Source: Opitutales bacterium
GTDB lineage: Bacteria > Verrucomicrobiota > Verrucomicrobiia > Opitutales > Oceanipulchritudinaceae
Reading direction: 5' to 3'
Assembly: GCA_007123395.1 (NCBI GenBank)
Contig: SKLD01000443.1
Span: 1-20,998 of the forward strand
Length of the DNA stretch: 20,998 nucleotides
Shown here: positions 10,111 through 17,441 of the stretch, in pieces
How positions within the stretch are numbered: position 1 is the stretch's first letter
Layout of the letters: each line of letters begins with the position of its first letter
Position numbers and translations under genes: made by a program
Notes under the pieces: model-generated
Told to the model about the DNA's origin: nothing
The model's input: the letters and a program-made list of their open reading frames with translations, nothing else
Databases searched by the model: none

Positions 10111-11347
10111 ACTTCGAGGGTCCCCAGCGGTGGCTGAAGGGATAGTAGATGAAGAAGGCGCGCCCGACCATGGCGTGCTTGGGGACGAAGCCCCACTGAC
10201 GGCTGTCGGCGCTGTTCGGCGAATTGTCGCCGAGGACGAAGAAGTGGTCTTCGGGTACGTTTATGGGCCGCGCGCCGCCGTAGCGGGCGGCGTCCATGCG
10301 GACATAGCCGGAGTACCGGCCCGCTTGCTCCGCATTGAGGGCAAAGACCTCGGAGCCCTCGATGGGCTCGCCGTTACGCAGGAGCACGGGTGGATCGATG
10401 CGCAGGGTGTCGCCGGGCTCACCGACAAGGCGCTTGATGTAGTATTTGCCGCGTTCGCCGCGCGACATGAGTTCGATGTCGTCGGTCAGAAAGACGACCG
10501 GATGCCCCACCTGCGGCCGGATGAAGTGATAGCTCATGCGGTCAACGAAGAGTTGGTCGCCCGTGAGGATGTCGAAGGCAAAGGCAAACTCGCCCGCCTC
10601 GAAATGCCGGCCCGTGCGGAGGACGCGCCCGTGGCGGGGGTCGTCGGCGATCCCCGCGCCGTTAGAGGCGAGAGAGCGCACGAGATCCTCGATGGGAAAA
10701 TCGGTCGGCACATGAAGCTCGATAGGGTCCCCGCCGATATAGAAGGTGTAGACGGCCTTCACGCCGGGCAGTATGAACCACTGCCGACCGCGCTCGGGGC
10801 GACCCCGGATATTGGGGTGGATGGAGGGGATACCGGAAACCGTGAGCGGGACGATCAGTTCGCCGGTGTCAGGAGCGTCGAAGGAGCGGTGCCCGGCACC
10901 GAGCTGAAGGGTGCGGAAAGCGCGGAAAGCGCGGTTCGGCTGGTCCTCGGCGTCGAGATAAAGATTCGTCGTGATCCCGTTGTAGGTGGGATACATCGAA
11001 TTGGTCGGAATCTTGAAGGGCTGGAAGAGAAAGGTGCGGATGGCGATGACAACGAGCGCCGCGACGAGCACCATTTCCACGTTCTCCGCCCAAAAGGTGC
11101 GCGGGAAAAAGGAGCCCCCCGTCTGCCGCAGAATCGGCTCAAGGGCTTCGCAACTGCGGTTCAGCTCCTCGGCCGGCGCTTTCTTGCGCAGCAGGTCCTG
11201 CAGCTCCTCCATGCCGGCTTCGAGGCGCGCCCGCGGCTTCTCGTCGAGGACGTCGCGGCGGTAGGCGTGGATCTTCTGGGCGAGGCGCAGCCAGTCGCGC
11301 GCCTGATGGCGGACGTTGGACTCCTTGGATCGAAGAAATGAAAACAC
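10109..11347 (-). CDS. lepB: Signal peptidase I
   Basis: Inner-membrane serine protease that removes signal peptides from exported proteins. From the GTG at 11347 it is 412 aa, longer than E. coli LepB (324). Order: cytoplasmic, partly coiled N-terminus (1-88); one clear membrane segment (about 89-108, VEMVLVAALVVIAIRTFLF); catalytic Ser117 in IPTNSMYPTY; a roughly 140-residue insertion rich in loops; membrane-facing box DRMSYHFIRPQVGHPVVF; catalytic Lys305 in KYYIKRLVGEPGDTL; and GDNSPNSADSRQWG (373-386). No ATG exists near the N-terminus: TTG at 11353 directly abuts the lepA TAG, and GTG at 11347 yields a start 'MFSFLRSKE', which I prefer. It is the last gene of fabD-lepA-lepB. Confidence 0.93.
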   Translation of the reverse strand: MFSFLRSKESNVRHQARDWLRLAQKIHAYRRDVLDEKPRARLEAGMEELQDLLRKKAPAEELNRSCEALEPILRQTGGSFFPRTFWAENVEMVLVAALVVIAIRTFLFQPFKIPTNSMYPTYNGITTNLYLDAEDQPNRAFRAFRTLQLGAGHRSFDAPDTGELIVPLTVSGIPSIHPNIRGRPERGRQWFILPGVKAVYTFYIGGDPIELHVPTDFPIEDLVRSLASNGAGIADDPRHGRVLRTGRHFEAGEFAFAFDILTGDQLFVDRMSYHFIRPQVGHPVVFLTDDIELMSRGERGKYYIKRLVGEPGDTLRIDPPVLLRNGEPIEGSEVFALNAEQAGRYSGYVRMDAARYGGARPINVPEDHFFVLGDNSPNSADSRQWGFVPKHAMVGRAFFIYYPFSHRWGPSK

Positions 11348-11353
11348 GGTCAA

Positions 11354-13156
11354 CTAACTGGTTGATTTGAGAATATCGACAAACGCCTCTTGCGGAATAG
11401 AGACCTTGCCCACTTGTTTCATGCGCTTTTTGCCCTCCTTTTGCTTTTCAAGGAGTTTGCGTTTGCGCGTGATGTCGCCCCCGTAGCACTTGGCCGTCAC
11501 GTCCTTGCGCAGGGCACCGACAGTCTCTCGGGCGACCACCTTGCCGCCGACGGCCGCCTGGACGGCCACCTTGAAAAGCTGGCGCGGCAGGATGTCTTTC
11601 AGCTTGCCGCAAAGCATGCGCCCTTTTGCCTCCGCCTTGTCCACGTGTACGATGCTGGAAAAAGCGTCCACCGGTTCGCCGTTCACGAGGATGTCGAGCT
11701 TCACGAGCTTGGATGTCTGGTAGCCGGTGATCTCATAGTCCATCGACCCATAGCCTTTGGTGATACTTTTGAGGCGATCATTGAAATCCACGAGGATCTC
11801 GTTGAGCGGGAGATTGGCGACGAGCATCACACGCGTGGCGTCGATCGTCTCGGTGTGGTCGATGAGCCCGCGCTTTTCCATGACAAGGGCGAGAATGTCA
11901 CCGATGGACTCGTTGGGCAGGTGGATGGTGGCGCGGATCGTCGGCTCCTCGATGTGATCAATCTCGCTCGGATCGGGCAGATGCACGGGATTCTGCACCT
12001 CGATCAGCTCGCCGTCGCTCTTCGTCACACGGTAGACGACGCTCGGATACGTGGAGATGATGTCGAGGTCGTATTCGCGCCGGATGCGCTCGGTCACAAT
12101 CTCCATGTGCAGCAGCCCGAGAAAGCCGCAGCGGAAGCCAAACCCGAGCGCGACGGAACTCTCCGGCTGGTAGACGAAGGCGGCATCGTTGAGGCGCAGC
12201 TTGGCCATACTGACCTTCAGCTTCTCGTAGTCCGATGTATCGATGGGATAAAGACCGGAAAACACCATCGGCTGTACTTCCTGATAGCCGGGAAGCATCT
12301 CTGCCGCGGGTTCGTTTGCCGCCGTGATGGTGTCGCCGAGGCGGATGTCCGCGACTTCCTTGATGCTCGTCACGACGTAACCCACACTCCCCGCCTCGAG
12401 CATCTCGCAGGCACGCATCTTCGGTGAAAAGATGCCCACCTCCTTGACCTCGGTCTTCGTGCCGTCGCTCATGAGGATGATAGGATCGCCGCGCTTCACC
12501 TTGCCGGAAAAAACGCGCACGTAGCAGATGACGCCTTTGTAGCTGTCGTAGACACAGTCGAAGATAAGCAGGCGCGTCGCCGGGTAGTCGGCCCAGCGCG
12601 GCGGCGGCATGCGGGTGAGGATGGAATCGAGGATCTCGGGGATGCCCTTGCCCACCTTGGCGCTCGCGAGGACGGCCTCGTCCGCCGGGATGGCAAGGAT
12701 CTCCTCCAGTTGATGCTTCACCTTCTCCACCTCGGCGCCTGGCAGATCGATCTTGTTGATCACCGGGATAATCACCATGTTCTGGCGGATCGCCAACTGG
12801 CAGTTGGCCACCGTCTGCGCCTCGATGCCCTGCGCGGCGTCGACAAGGAGCAAAGCCCCTTCGCAGGCCGCGAGACTGCGCGAGACCTCGTAGGAAAAGT
12901 CCACGTGGCCCGGCGTGTCGATAAGGTTGAGCCGCCACTCCGTCCCGTCCGGGGCGAAGTAGGCAAGCGTCACGGGGTGGCTCTTGATCGTGATCCCACG
13001 CTCCCGCTCGAGGTCCATCGAGTCGAGGAGTTGCGCCTTCATATCGCGCGACTGCACGGTGTGCGTCACTTCGAGCAACCGGTCGGAAAGCGTCGTCTTT
13101 CCGTGGTCGATGTGCGCGATGATGCAGAAGTTGCGGATTTTCGAGAGTTCGGGCAT
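11354..13156 (-). CDS. lepA: Elongation factor 4 (ribosomal back-translocase GTPase LepA)
   Basis: Translational GTPase acting on the ribosome, linked by family knowledge to 30S biogenesis and initiation and to back-translocation. It has 600 aa, the normal length. Visible motifs: G1 AHIDHGKTT (14-22), the effector block RERGITIKS, G3 DTPGHVD (80-86), G4 NKID (134-137) and G5 ASAKVGKG. The LepA-specific C-terminal domain is complete: YETTGYQ-like block YEITGYQTSKLVKLDILVNG (20 residues), then CGKLKDILPRQ, TAKCYGGDITRKRKLLEKQK (20 residues) and the basic tail KKRMKQVGKVSIPQEAF. The ATG at 13156 lies 21 bp after the fabD TAG. Its own TAG stop is followed at once, in the same frame, by the lepB reading frame, the common bacterial lepA-lepB order. 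Confidence 0.98.
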   Translation of the reverse strand: MPELSKIRNFCIIAHIDHGKTTLSDRLLEVTHTVQSRDMKAQLLDSMDLERERGITIKSHPVTLAYFAPDGTEWRLNLIDTPGHVDFSYEVSRSLAACEGALLLVDAAQGIEAQTVANCQLAIRQNMVIIPVINKIDLPGAEVEKVKHQLEEILAIPADEAVLASAKVGKGIPEILDSILTRMPPPRWADYPATRLLIFDCVYDSYKGVICYVRVFSGKVKRGDPIILMSDGTKTEVKEVGIFSPKMRACEMLEAGSVGYVVTSIKEVADIRLGDTITAANEPAAEMLPGYQEVQPMVFSGLYPIDTSDYEKLKVSMAKLRLNDAAFVYQPESSVALGFGFRCGFLGLLHMEIVTERIRREYDLDIISTYPSVVYRVTKSDGELIEVQNPVHLPDPSEIDHIEEPTIRATIHLPNESIGDILALVMEKRGLIDHTETIDATRVMLVANLPLNEILVDFNDRLKSITKGYGSMDYEITGYQTSKLVKLDILVNGEPVDAFSSIVHVDKAEAKGRMLCGKLKDILPRQLFKVAVQAAVGGKVVARETVGALRKDVTAKCYGGDITRKRKLLEKQKEGKKRMKQVGKVSIPQEAFVDILKSTS

Positions 13157-13177
13157 ACCGGTCGTGTGCGGCGGTGA

Positions 13178-14086
13178 CTAGAGCGGAAGATCGTCGTAGT
13201 CCTGGATAGAGGTCACGGCGAGGGCGCGGTCGATGCGGCGGGCAAGGCCCGCGAGGACGCCGCCCGGCCCGAATTCATAAAAGCGCTCGACCCCCAGCGC
13301 GGCCGCGCCGCGCATGCAGTCTTCCCAGCGCACGCTCGAAACCACCTGCTCCACGAGGCGACGGCGGATCTCGTCGGGCTCGGACACCGCCTCGCCAGTA
13401 ACATTCGAGAACACGGCGAAGCGCGGAGAACGGATCTCCACCCCGTTGAGGAACGACTCGAAGGCACGCCGCGCGGAATCCATCAGGCGGCTGTGGTAGG
13501 CGCCGGCGACATTGAGGGGCACCACCATCTTGAACACCCCGCCCGCCTTGGCATCGGCCACGGCATCCTCCACCTTCGCGCGCTCACCGGAGACAACGAT
13601 CTGACCGGGACAGTTTAGATTCGCCATGTCGATGTCGTGCGCCGCGCACAGCTCACGCGCCGCCTCCGGCGATCCCCCTATGAGCGAGGCCATCGTGCCC
13701 TCGCTTGCCTCGCAGGCCTCCTGCATGAGGCGCCCACGTTCCGCCACCACGCGCAAACCCGTCTCAAAATCAAACGCCCCCGCCGCCGTCAACGCTGTCA
13801 ATTCGCCGAGACTCAGCCCGAGCGCGGCCTTCACCTCGCCGAGTTTGCCCGCCGCCTCCATCTCCGCGAAAAGAGCGTAGCCATGCACGAACAAGGCGGG
13901 CTGGCACACCCGTGTCTCCGTCAGCTTGGCATCGGGCCCGTTGAACGAATACTCCGTCAGGGGCCAGCCAAGCGCAGCATCCGCCGCCGCATACAACTCA
14001 CGCGCGCGATGCGAATGCTCATGGAGGCCCTGCCCCATGCCCACCTTTTGGGCACCCTGCCCCGAAAACAGCAATCCTACTGACAT
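13178..14086 (-). CDS. fabD: Malonyl-CoA:ACP transacylase
   Basis: Transfers malonyl from CoA to acyl carrier protein, the entry step of fatty-acid elongation, in the cytoplasm. It has 302 aa from the ATG at 14086. Motifs: FSGQGAQKVGMG (7-18), active Ser92 in GLSLGE, Arg117 in ERGRLM and catalytic His198 in GAYHSRLM, at nearly the same positions as in E. coli FabD. The frame stays open for another 58 codons upstream, but that stretch is AT-rich and unlike FabD, whose conserved N-terminus is exactly MSVGLLFSGQG. GGAGG lies about 25 bases upstream, too far to be a standard ribosome site. It is first of a tight operon with lepA and lepB; the likely promoters are at 14260-14323. Grouping with lepA and lepB couples lipid supply to protein export and translation. 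Confidence 0.97.
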   Translation of the reverse strand: MSVGLLFSGQGAQKVGMGQGLHEHSHRARELYAAADAALGWPLTEYSFNGPDAKLTETRVCQPALFVHGYALFAEMEAAGKLGEVKAALGLSLGELTALTAAGAFDFETGLRVVAERGRLMQEACEASEGTMASLIGGSPEAARELCAAHDIDMANLNCPGQIVVSGERAKVEDAVADAKAGGVFKMVVPLNVAGAYHSRLMDSARRAFESFLNGVEIRSPRFAVFSNVTGEAVSEPDEIRRRLVEQVVSSVRWEDCMRGAAALGVERFYEFGPGGVLAGLARRIDRALAVTSIQDYDDLPL

Positions 14087-14259
14087 AAGCGGCCCACTAA
14101 AGCCCGCCCCCCTCCGGAAATCAACCGCTATCTCCCGCAACCCGCCAGCCCCGGATCTCCGTAAAATAAAATATTTTTGAGCTAGATTAGCAATCTTATA
14201 AATTACAGGTTTGGCATTCTCAAAGAGAGTGCCGCCCGCCAGAGCCGGGAAATCCGGCA

Positions 14260-14290
14260 ATTATTTTCTCCTGAAATAATTATTTGTCAA
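14260..14290 (-). promoter_or_regulatory. Candidate fabD operon promoter, proximal
   Basis: On the minus strand a perfect TTGACA (plus 14285-14290) is followed after 19 bp by AATAAT (plus 14260-14265), 5/6 to the -10 consensus. The spacer is two bases longer than ideal. It would start transcription about 165 bp before the fabD ATG. Confidence 0.35.
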
Positions 14291-14292
14291 CT

Positions 14293-14323
14293 ATTATGAC
14301 TCTGAGCTATGTATTTTTGTCAA
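14293..14323 (-). promoter_or_regulatory. Candidate fabD operon promoter, distal
   Basis: A second perfect TTGACA on the minus strand (plus 14318-14323), again 19 bp from a 5/6 -10 hexamer CATAAT (plus 14293-14298). It is the same architecture as the proximal one, shifted by exactly 33 bp. Confidence 0.3.
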
Positions 14324-14345
14324 CAAAAATAAATATGTGTTTATT
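14317..14345 (+). promoter_or_regulatory. Candidate promoter toward the SDR gene
   Basis: TTGTCA (14317-14322, 5/6) and TTTATT (14340-14345, 4/6) are 17 bp apart on the plus strand. The -35 overlaps the hairpin that carries the distal minus-strand TTGACA, so the same palindrome would serve both directions. Confidence 0.2.
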
Positions 14346-14555
14346 TTTATGAGTGACTTTACTTCTCCCGGCGGACCGGGGGTCCTCGGTCGACTGATGC
14401 GGCGGAGGCGGGGCTCCTTCGCGATCACTCGACAAACTCCCTTCCGCACGCTGCGGACGGTTGGGCAGGCAGCGAGAGTGAGGAGGAGACGTCATAGGGT
14501 GAAACTTCATCGAGTCACCGGGACCGTGAGAGAAGGAAAAAGAGGGAGGAAAAGG

Positions 14556-14615
14556 ATGCAGCTTTGCCTTGCTCCGGTAGGAGCGGGGGCGGAATGTGTG
14601 AAGCCTTATGGATGA
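14556..14615 (+). CDS. Possible 19-codon leader ORF overlapping the SDR start
   Basis: ATG at 14556 sits 6 bases after GGGAGG (14544-14549), the best Shine-Dalgarno in the window. The ORF encodes a 19-residue peptide beginning MQLCLAPVGAG and ends with TGA at 14613-14615, overlapping the SDR start (14608) by 8 bases in another frame. Inside it lies a hairpin, GCTCC/GGAGC with GGTA loop (14571-14584, extendable to 9 bp with two G-U pairs). It may be a translational-coupling leader; it may also simply be a ribosome site for nothing. The frame is open further back to 14337 but that part is Arg-rich and not protein-like. Confidence 0.3.
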   Translation: MQLCLAPVGAGAECVKPYG

Positions 14616-15297
14616 GCCTTGTGTTGTTATCACCGGTTGCACGCGCGGGCTCGGTCGCGCCATGGCGCGGGAGTTCGCCGCGCGCGAATACCGCGTGGCC
14701 GGATGCGGAAGGAACGAAGCGGCCCTTGCGGAGTTGGAGTTGCGGGCGTTGCTTGGGCCACTACACCTCTTCGAGGCAGTCGACATCTGCAAGGACACGG
14801 CCGTGAAGCGCTTTGCCGAAACCGTCTTCGACCGCTTTGGTCCGCCCGCGTTTGTCATCAACAACGCCGCCGTTATCAACGCCCCCGCCCCGGTCTGGGA
14901 GACTTCCGATGAAGATGTGGCGCAACTCCTCTCCGTGAACATCAAGGGAACTGTCTCCGTCATGCGGCACTTTCTGCCCGCCCTCAATGCCGCCGGGCGC
15001 GGTGTGGTGGTCAATTTCAGCTCTGGCTGGGGCCGCTCAACTTCGCCGGAAGTCGCCCCCTACTGCGCCTCCAAGTGGGCCATTGAGGGCCTGTCCAAGG
15101 CGGTTGCCCAGGAAGTCGTCGGCGAGGTTGCCGTCGTCGCCCTGAATCCAGGAATCATCGACACGGAGATGCTGCGCGAAGCCTTTGGCGACAGTGCCTC
15201 CGCCTACGACGACGCTGGGACCTGGGCCAAGCGCGCCGTGCCGCGCATTCTCCGCCTCGGGCCCGCCGACAACGGTGCCAGCGCGTCGGTGGATTGA
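14608..15297 (+). CDS. Short-chain dehydrogenase/reductase (classical SDR)
   Basis: NAD(P)-dependent oxidoreductase of unknown substrate, cytoplasmic, 229 aa. Rossmann glycine motif TGCTRGLG (9-16), adenine-site NNAA (85-88), catalytic Asn111 in SVNIKG, Ser139 in NFSSGWG, Tyr152 and Lys156 in YCASK, then the NPGIIDTEM loop after the active site. All catalytic residues are present. The C-terminus is short and ends a few residues after the last helix. The frame cannot extend upstream because TGA lies at 14599-14601; the local Shine-Dalgarno is weak (GAAG), while the overlapping mini-ORF has a strong one, which suggests coupling. The Arg at 35 (GCGRNE) after the second beta strand fits NADP preference, as inference. 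The TIGR-type membrane gene follows 251 bp downstream. Confidence 0.93.
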   Translation: MDEPCVVITGCTRGLGRAMAREFAAREYRVAGCGRNEAALAELELRALLGPLHLFEAVDICKDTAVKRFAETVFDRFGPPAFVINNAAVINAPAPVWETSDEDVAQLLSVNIKGTVSVMRHFLPALNAAGRGVVVNFSSGWGRSTSPEVAPYCASKWAIEGLSKAVAQEVVGEVAVVALNPGIIDTEMLREAFGDSASAYDDAGTWAKRAVPRILRLGPADNGASASVD

Positions 15298-15325
15298 ATG
15301 CGACTCGGCCCCGGGAACGGGCGCC

Positions 15326-15353
15326 TTTTGCGGTCGGCCGGCGACGTTATATT
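15326..15353 (+). promoter_or_regulatory. Weak candidate promoter for the membrane-protein gene
   Basis: TATATT at 15348-15353 (5/6 to the -10 consensus) stands out in GC-rich sequence, with a poor -35 TTTTGC at 15326-15331 and a 16-bp spacer. The rest of the 251-bp gap (15298-15548) holds no gene; the frame is open back to 15294 but reads as Arg/Ser-rich noise. Confidence 0.2.
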
Positions 15354-15359
15354 TTCGAC

Positions 15360-15395
15360 GATGCCGCCCGCCGTAGCAGACTGGCATCTTGGCGG
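15360..15395 (+). other. Possible H-type pseudoknot in the leader
   Basis: GATGCC (15360-15365) can pair with GGCATC (15383-15388), and CCGCC in its loop (15368-15372) can pair with GGCGG just downstream (15391-15395). Both stems are perfect and interleaved. It would be at the 5' end of a transcript from the TATATT element. Confidence 0.2.
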
Positions 15396-15548
15396 TCGGT
15401 CCCCGAGTGCGCGTCGGCACGCACGGCAACCCGGAGAATGACACAACCTCCTTCTTCCGAAGCTTGCAGTCCACGCCGCAGCGGGCATTCTTCAAGGAAA
15501 CGTATTTCACTGCGGGCACCGTCTTCGCTCGATAAACTACTTCTGCTC

Positions 15549-17351
15549 ATGATCACACGCAAAATCGGCAAACTTTTGCGCGGCAACGCTTCCCGCGCCC
15601 AAATCACAACCGCTGCGACGCTCGGCGCGCTGCTGGGCTTCACGCCCGGCTTTGTCCAGGCACCGGGCTGGAATCTCCTCCTGCTCTGCCTCGTCGTCCT
15701 TCTCAACGTGAATCTCTTCCTCGTGGGCATGACGGCTCTGGCGGCGGGCCTGCTCTATCTCATTCTCTTGCCCGTTCTTTTCCATATAGGGATATTTTTC
15801 CTGGAGGGTCCGCTAAGCGGAGTCTTCGCCGTCCTCGCCAATGCCCCGGTGACGGCGTGGTTCGGCTTCGAATACTACGTCATGCCTTCGGGTGTGCTCT
15901 TCGGGTTGGTCTTCGGCATCGTCGTCGGCTTTGCCGTGCACGGGAGGCTCCGCGCCTTCCGGCAAAAGATGGCGAGTGTCTCCAAGGATTCCGAGCGCTT
16001 CAAGAAGTGGACCGCGCGCAAGCCTGTGCGCATCTTCGCGTGGATCGTCTTCGGAGGCATCGAGGGTAAGAAGAGCTGGGAAGAACTTGCTGCCGCGACA
16101 AAAGGCGGACCGCCGATCCGTCCGCTGGGCGCGGCCCTCGTCGTGCTGTTCCTCTTTCTCGGCGTCGTCACCTACATCTTCCTCGATGAGCTGGTCCTCA
16201 CCGAAATGGCGCGATCCGGTCTGCAGCAGGCCAACGGTGCGACCGTCGACCTTGAGCGGCTCGAGTTTTCCGCCGTCGACTCGCGCATTGCGCTGCACGG
16301 CCTCGCCATGGCCGACCCCAACGCCCTCGACACGGACCGTTTCCGCGCCGAGCGGGTGCTCGCGGAAGTGGACGGGTTGAGCCTCCTCGCGCGCAAAGTG
16401 GCGCTGCGCCGCGTCGAAGCCATCAATGCGTCCGTGGGCGAACAACGCCGCCTTCCCGGCCGCCCCGTGGGCCGCGAACCCGGCACTCCCCGCGAACGTC
16501 CCATTGAGCTGCCCGATTCGGTCGACCTCGAAGAAGTGCTCGCGCAGGCCCGCGTGTGGCGCGAGCGCCTGCAGCGCGCCTCCGAAGTCCTCGAGCGCGT
16601 CGGGGGCGCACCCGATCCCGATGAAGAAGTGGGCGACGACGAACTTTCGTGGCGTGAGAACCTCGCCCAGCGCGCCGCCGAACGGGGCTACGCCCATGTC
16701 GCTTCCGAGTCCATCATCCGCCGCTCGCCCCGCCTACGCGTCGACGAGGTGCTGAGCGAGGGCGTGCGCGTGGCGCAGTTGCCCGATGAACGCCTGCGCA
16801 TCACCGGCAACAACCTCTCCACCCACCCCCGGCTCCTCGACGAACCGCCCTCCCTGCGCGTCGAGAGCCACACCGGCCGCTTCGCCATCGACCTGCGCGG
16901 TGGAGCGCTTGCCGCCGGGGGCGGAGACAACCGCCTCGAAGCCCATCTCGACGAATTGCCCGTCGAGACCGTCGCCGGCATGCTCGCCGAGACCGTTGAA
17001 TTCCCGTTCTCCGGGGGATATTTTGATCTGCGCACGACCGGCACATGGCGCGGATCGAGCGTTGATTTGCCCCTCGAAATCACCGCGCGCGAAACAACCG
17101 TGCAACTGCTTGGCCAGTCCTCCTCCATCTCCCGCACGACTTTCCCCATGCGCGTCGCCGGCCCGCTCGCCAGCCCGAGCGTACAAATCCCGTCCGACGC
17201 CCTCCAGTCCGCCCTCCGCGATGCCGCCACGGGGCGCCTTCGTGAGGAACTCGGGCGCCAGCTCGAAGGGCGCCTCGGCGACGGCGAGGAAGACGGCCGC
17301 GGAGTCCTCGACCGCATCCCTTTCCCCCGCCGACGGGGCGGCGACGATTGA
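15549..17351 (+). CDS. Membrane protein, TIGR03546-like N-terminus fused to TIGR03545/AsmA-like C-terminus
   Basis: Function unknown. 600 aa from the ATG at 15549. The N-terminal third (MITRKIGKLLRGNASRAQIT, then GALLGFTPGFVQAPGW) looks like the TIGR03546 family, with membrane segments at about 41-60, 61-85 and 112-131. After a basic linker (135-165) a further membrane helix (about 192-212) leads into a large periplasmic part. This begins with ANGATVDLERLEFSAVDSR and LHGLAMADPNALD, resembling TIGR03545 and AsmA-type proteins. Residues 325-375 are charged and probably helical; 400-580 look beta-rich. The C-terminus ends FPRRRGGDD. TIGR03545 and TIGR03546 are known as a two-gene pair in outer-membrane bacteria, so a role in the envelope, perhaps lipid transport, is inferred. 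Earlier in-frame start TTG 15294 is rejected. Confidence 0.8.
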   Translation: MITRKIGKLLRGNASRAQITTAATLGALLGFTPGFVQAPGWNLLLLCLVVLLNVNLFLVGMTALAAGLLYLILLPVLFHIGIFFLEGPLSGVFAVLANAPVTAWFGFEYYVMPSGVLFGLVFGIVVGFAVHGRLRAFRQKMASVSKDSERFKKWTARKPVRIFAWIVFGGIEGKKSWEELAAATKGGPPIRPLGAALVVLFLFLGVVTYIFLDELVLTEMARSGLQQANGATVDLERLEFSAVDSRIALHGLAMADPNALDTDRFRAERVLAEVDGLSLLARKVALRRVEAINASVGEQRRLPGRPVGREPGTPRERPIELPDSVDLEEVLAQARVWRERLQRASEVLERVGGAPDPDEEVGDDELSWRENLAQRAAERGYAHVASESIIRRSPRLRVDEVLSEGVRVAQLPDERLRITGNNLSTHPRLLDEPPSLRVESHTGRFAIDLRGGALAAGGGDNRLEAHLDELPVETVAGMLAETVEFPFSGGYFDLRTTGTWRGSSVDLPLEITARETTVQLLGQSSSISRTTFPMRVAGPLASPSVQIPSDALQSALRDAATGRLREELGRQLEGRLGDGEEDGRGVLDRIPFPRRRGGDD

Positions 17352-17368
17352 GGACGGAGGCACGGGGA

Positions 17369-17435
17369 AGAGTGGAAGTGGCATCCTGCCGCTTATCCCG
17401 CGGCCCGGTAAGCGTCGGGACGCCGCTTTCACTTT
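17369..17435. repeat. Long imperfect inverted repeat
   Basis: Arms 17369-17394 and 17410-17435 pair over about 26 bp, with five G-U pairs and one mismatch, around a 15-nt loop that contains CCGCGG. The left arm includes GGCATCCTGCCGCTT. It lies 17 bp after the TIGR-fusion stop and 173 bp before the YihY start. It may be a transcript end structure, a REP-like or MITE-like repeat, or part of a structured leader; there is no U-tract. Confidence 0.6.
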
Positions 17436-17441
17436 GCTGAT

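Larger units (their letters stand above)
14181..14330. repeat. Cluster of short hairpins in the fabD upstream region
   Basis: Five inverted repeats follow one another: GCTA/TAGC (14181-14191); GGCATTCTC/GAGAGTGCC with AAA loop (14213-14233, 9 bp, one G-U); GCCGG/CCGGC (14244-14258); AATTATTT/AAATAATT with 7-nt loop (14259-14281); ATTTTTG/CAAAAAT with TCAA loop (14313-14330). The third and fourth are directly adjacent. They could be regulator sites in DNA or structures in the fabD mRNA leader. Confidence 0.45.
14087..14607. other. Divergent intergenic region between fabD and the SDR gene
   Basis: 521 bp with no convincing full-size gene. 14160-14350 is AT-rich and holds the hairpins and promoter-like hexamers described separately. 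14351-14545 is GC/purine-rich without clear signals except a small GGACC/GGTCC hairpin at about 14384-14396. 14541-14607 holds a strong Shine-Dalgarno and a 19-codon ORF before the SDR start. Confidence 0.6.

Noticed and set aside
9575..11341. A 588-codon plus-strand frame across the thioesterase and lepB
   Set aside because: It runs out of frame through the thioesterase gene and antisense to lepB, both well supported; no domain is visible.
11390..12427. A 345-codon plus-strand frame within lepA
   Set aside because: Antisense shadow of LepA, whose domains are complete.
14087..14260. N-terminal extension of FabD from an ATG at 14260
   Set aside because: FabD proteins begin at the conserved FSGQGAQ region; the extension covers AT-rich hairpin DNA that looks like a promoter.
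14337..14555. A 92-codon plus-strand frame ending at 14615
   Set aside because: Arg-rich and without motifs; only the last 19 codons have a good ribosome site.
15294..15548. N-terminal extension of the membrane protein from a TTG start
   Set aside because: The 85 added residues are Arg/Ser-rich and unlike the family, whose N-terminus begins at MITRKIGKLL.
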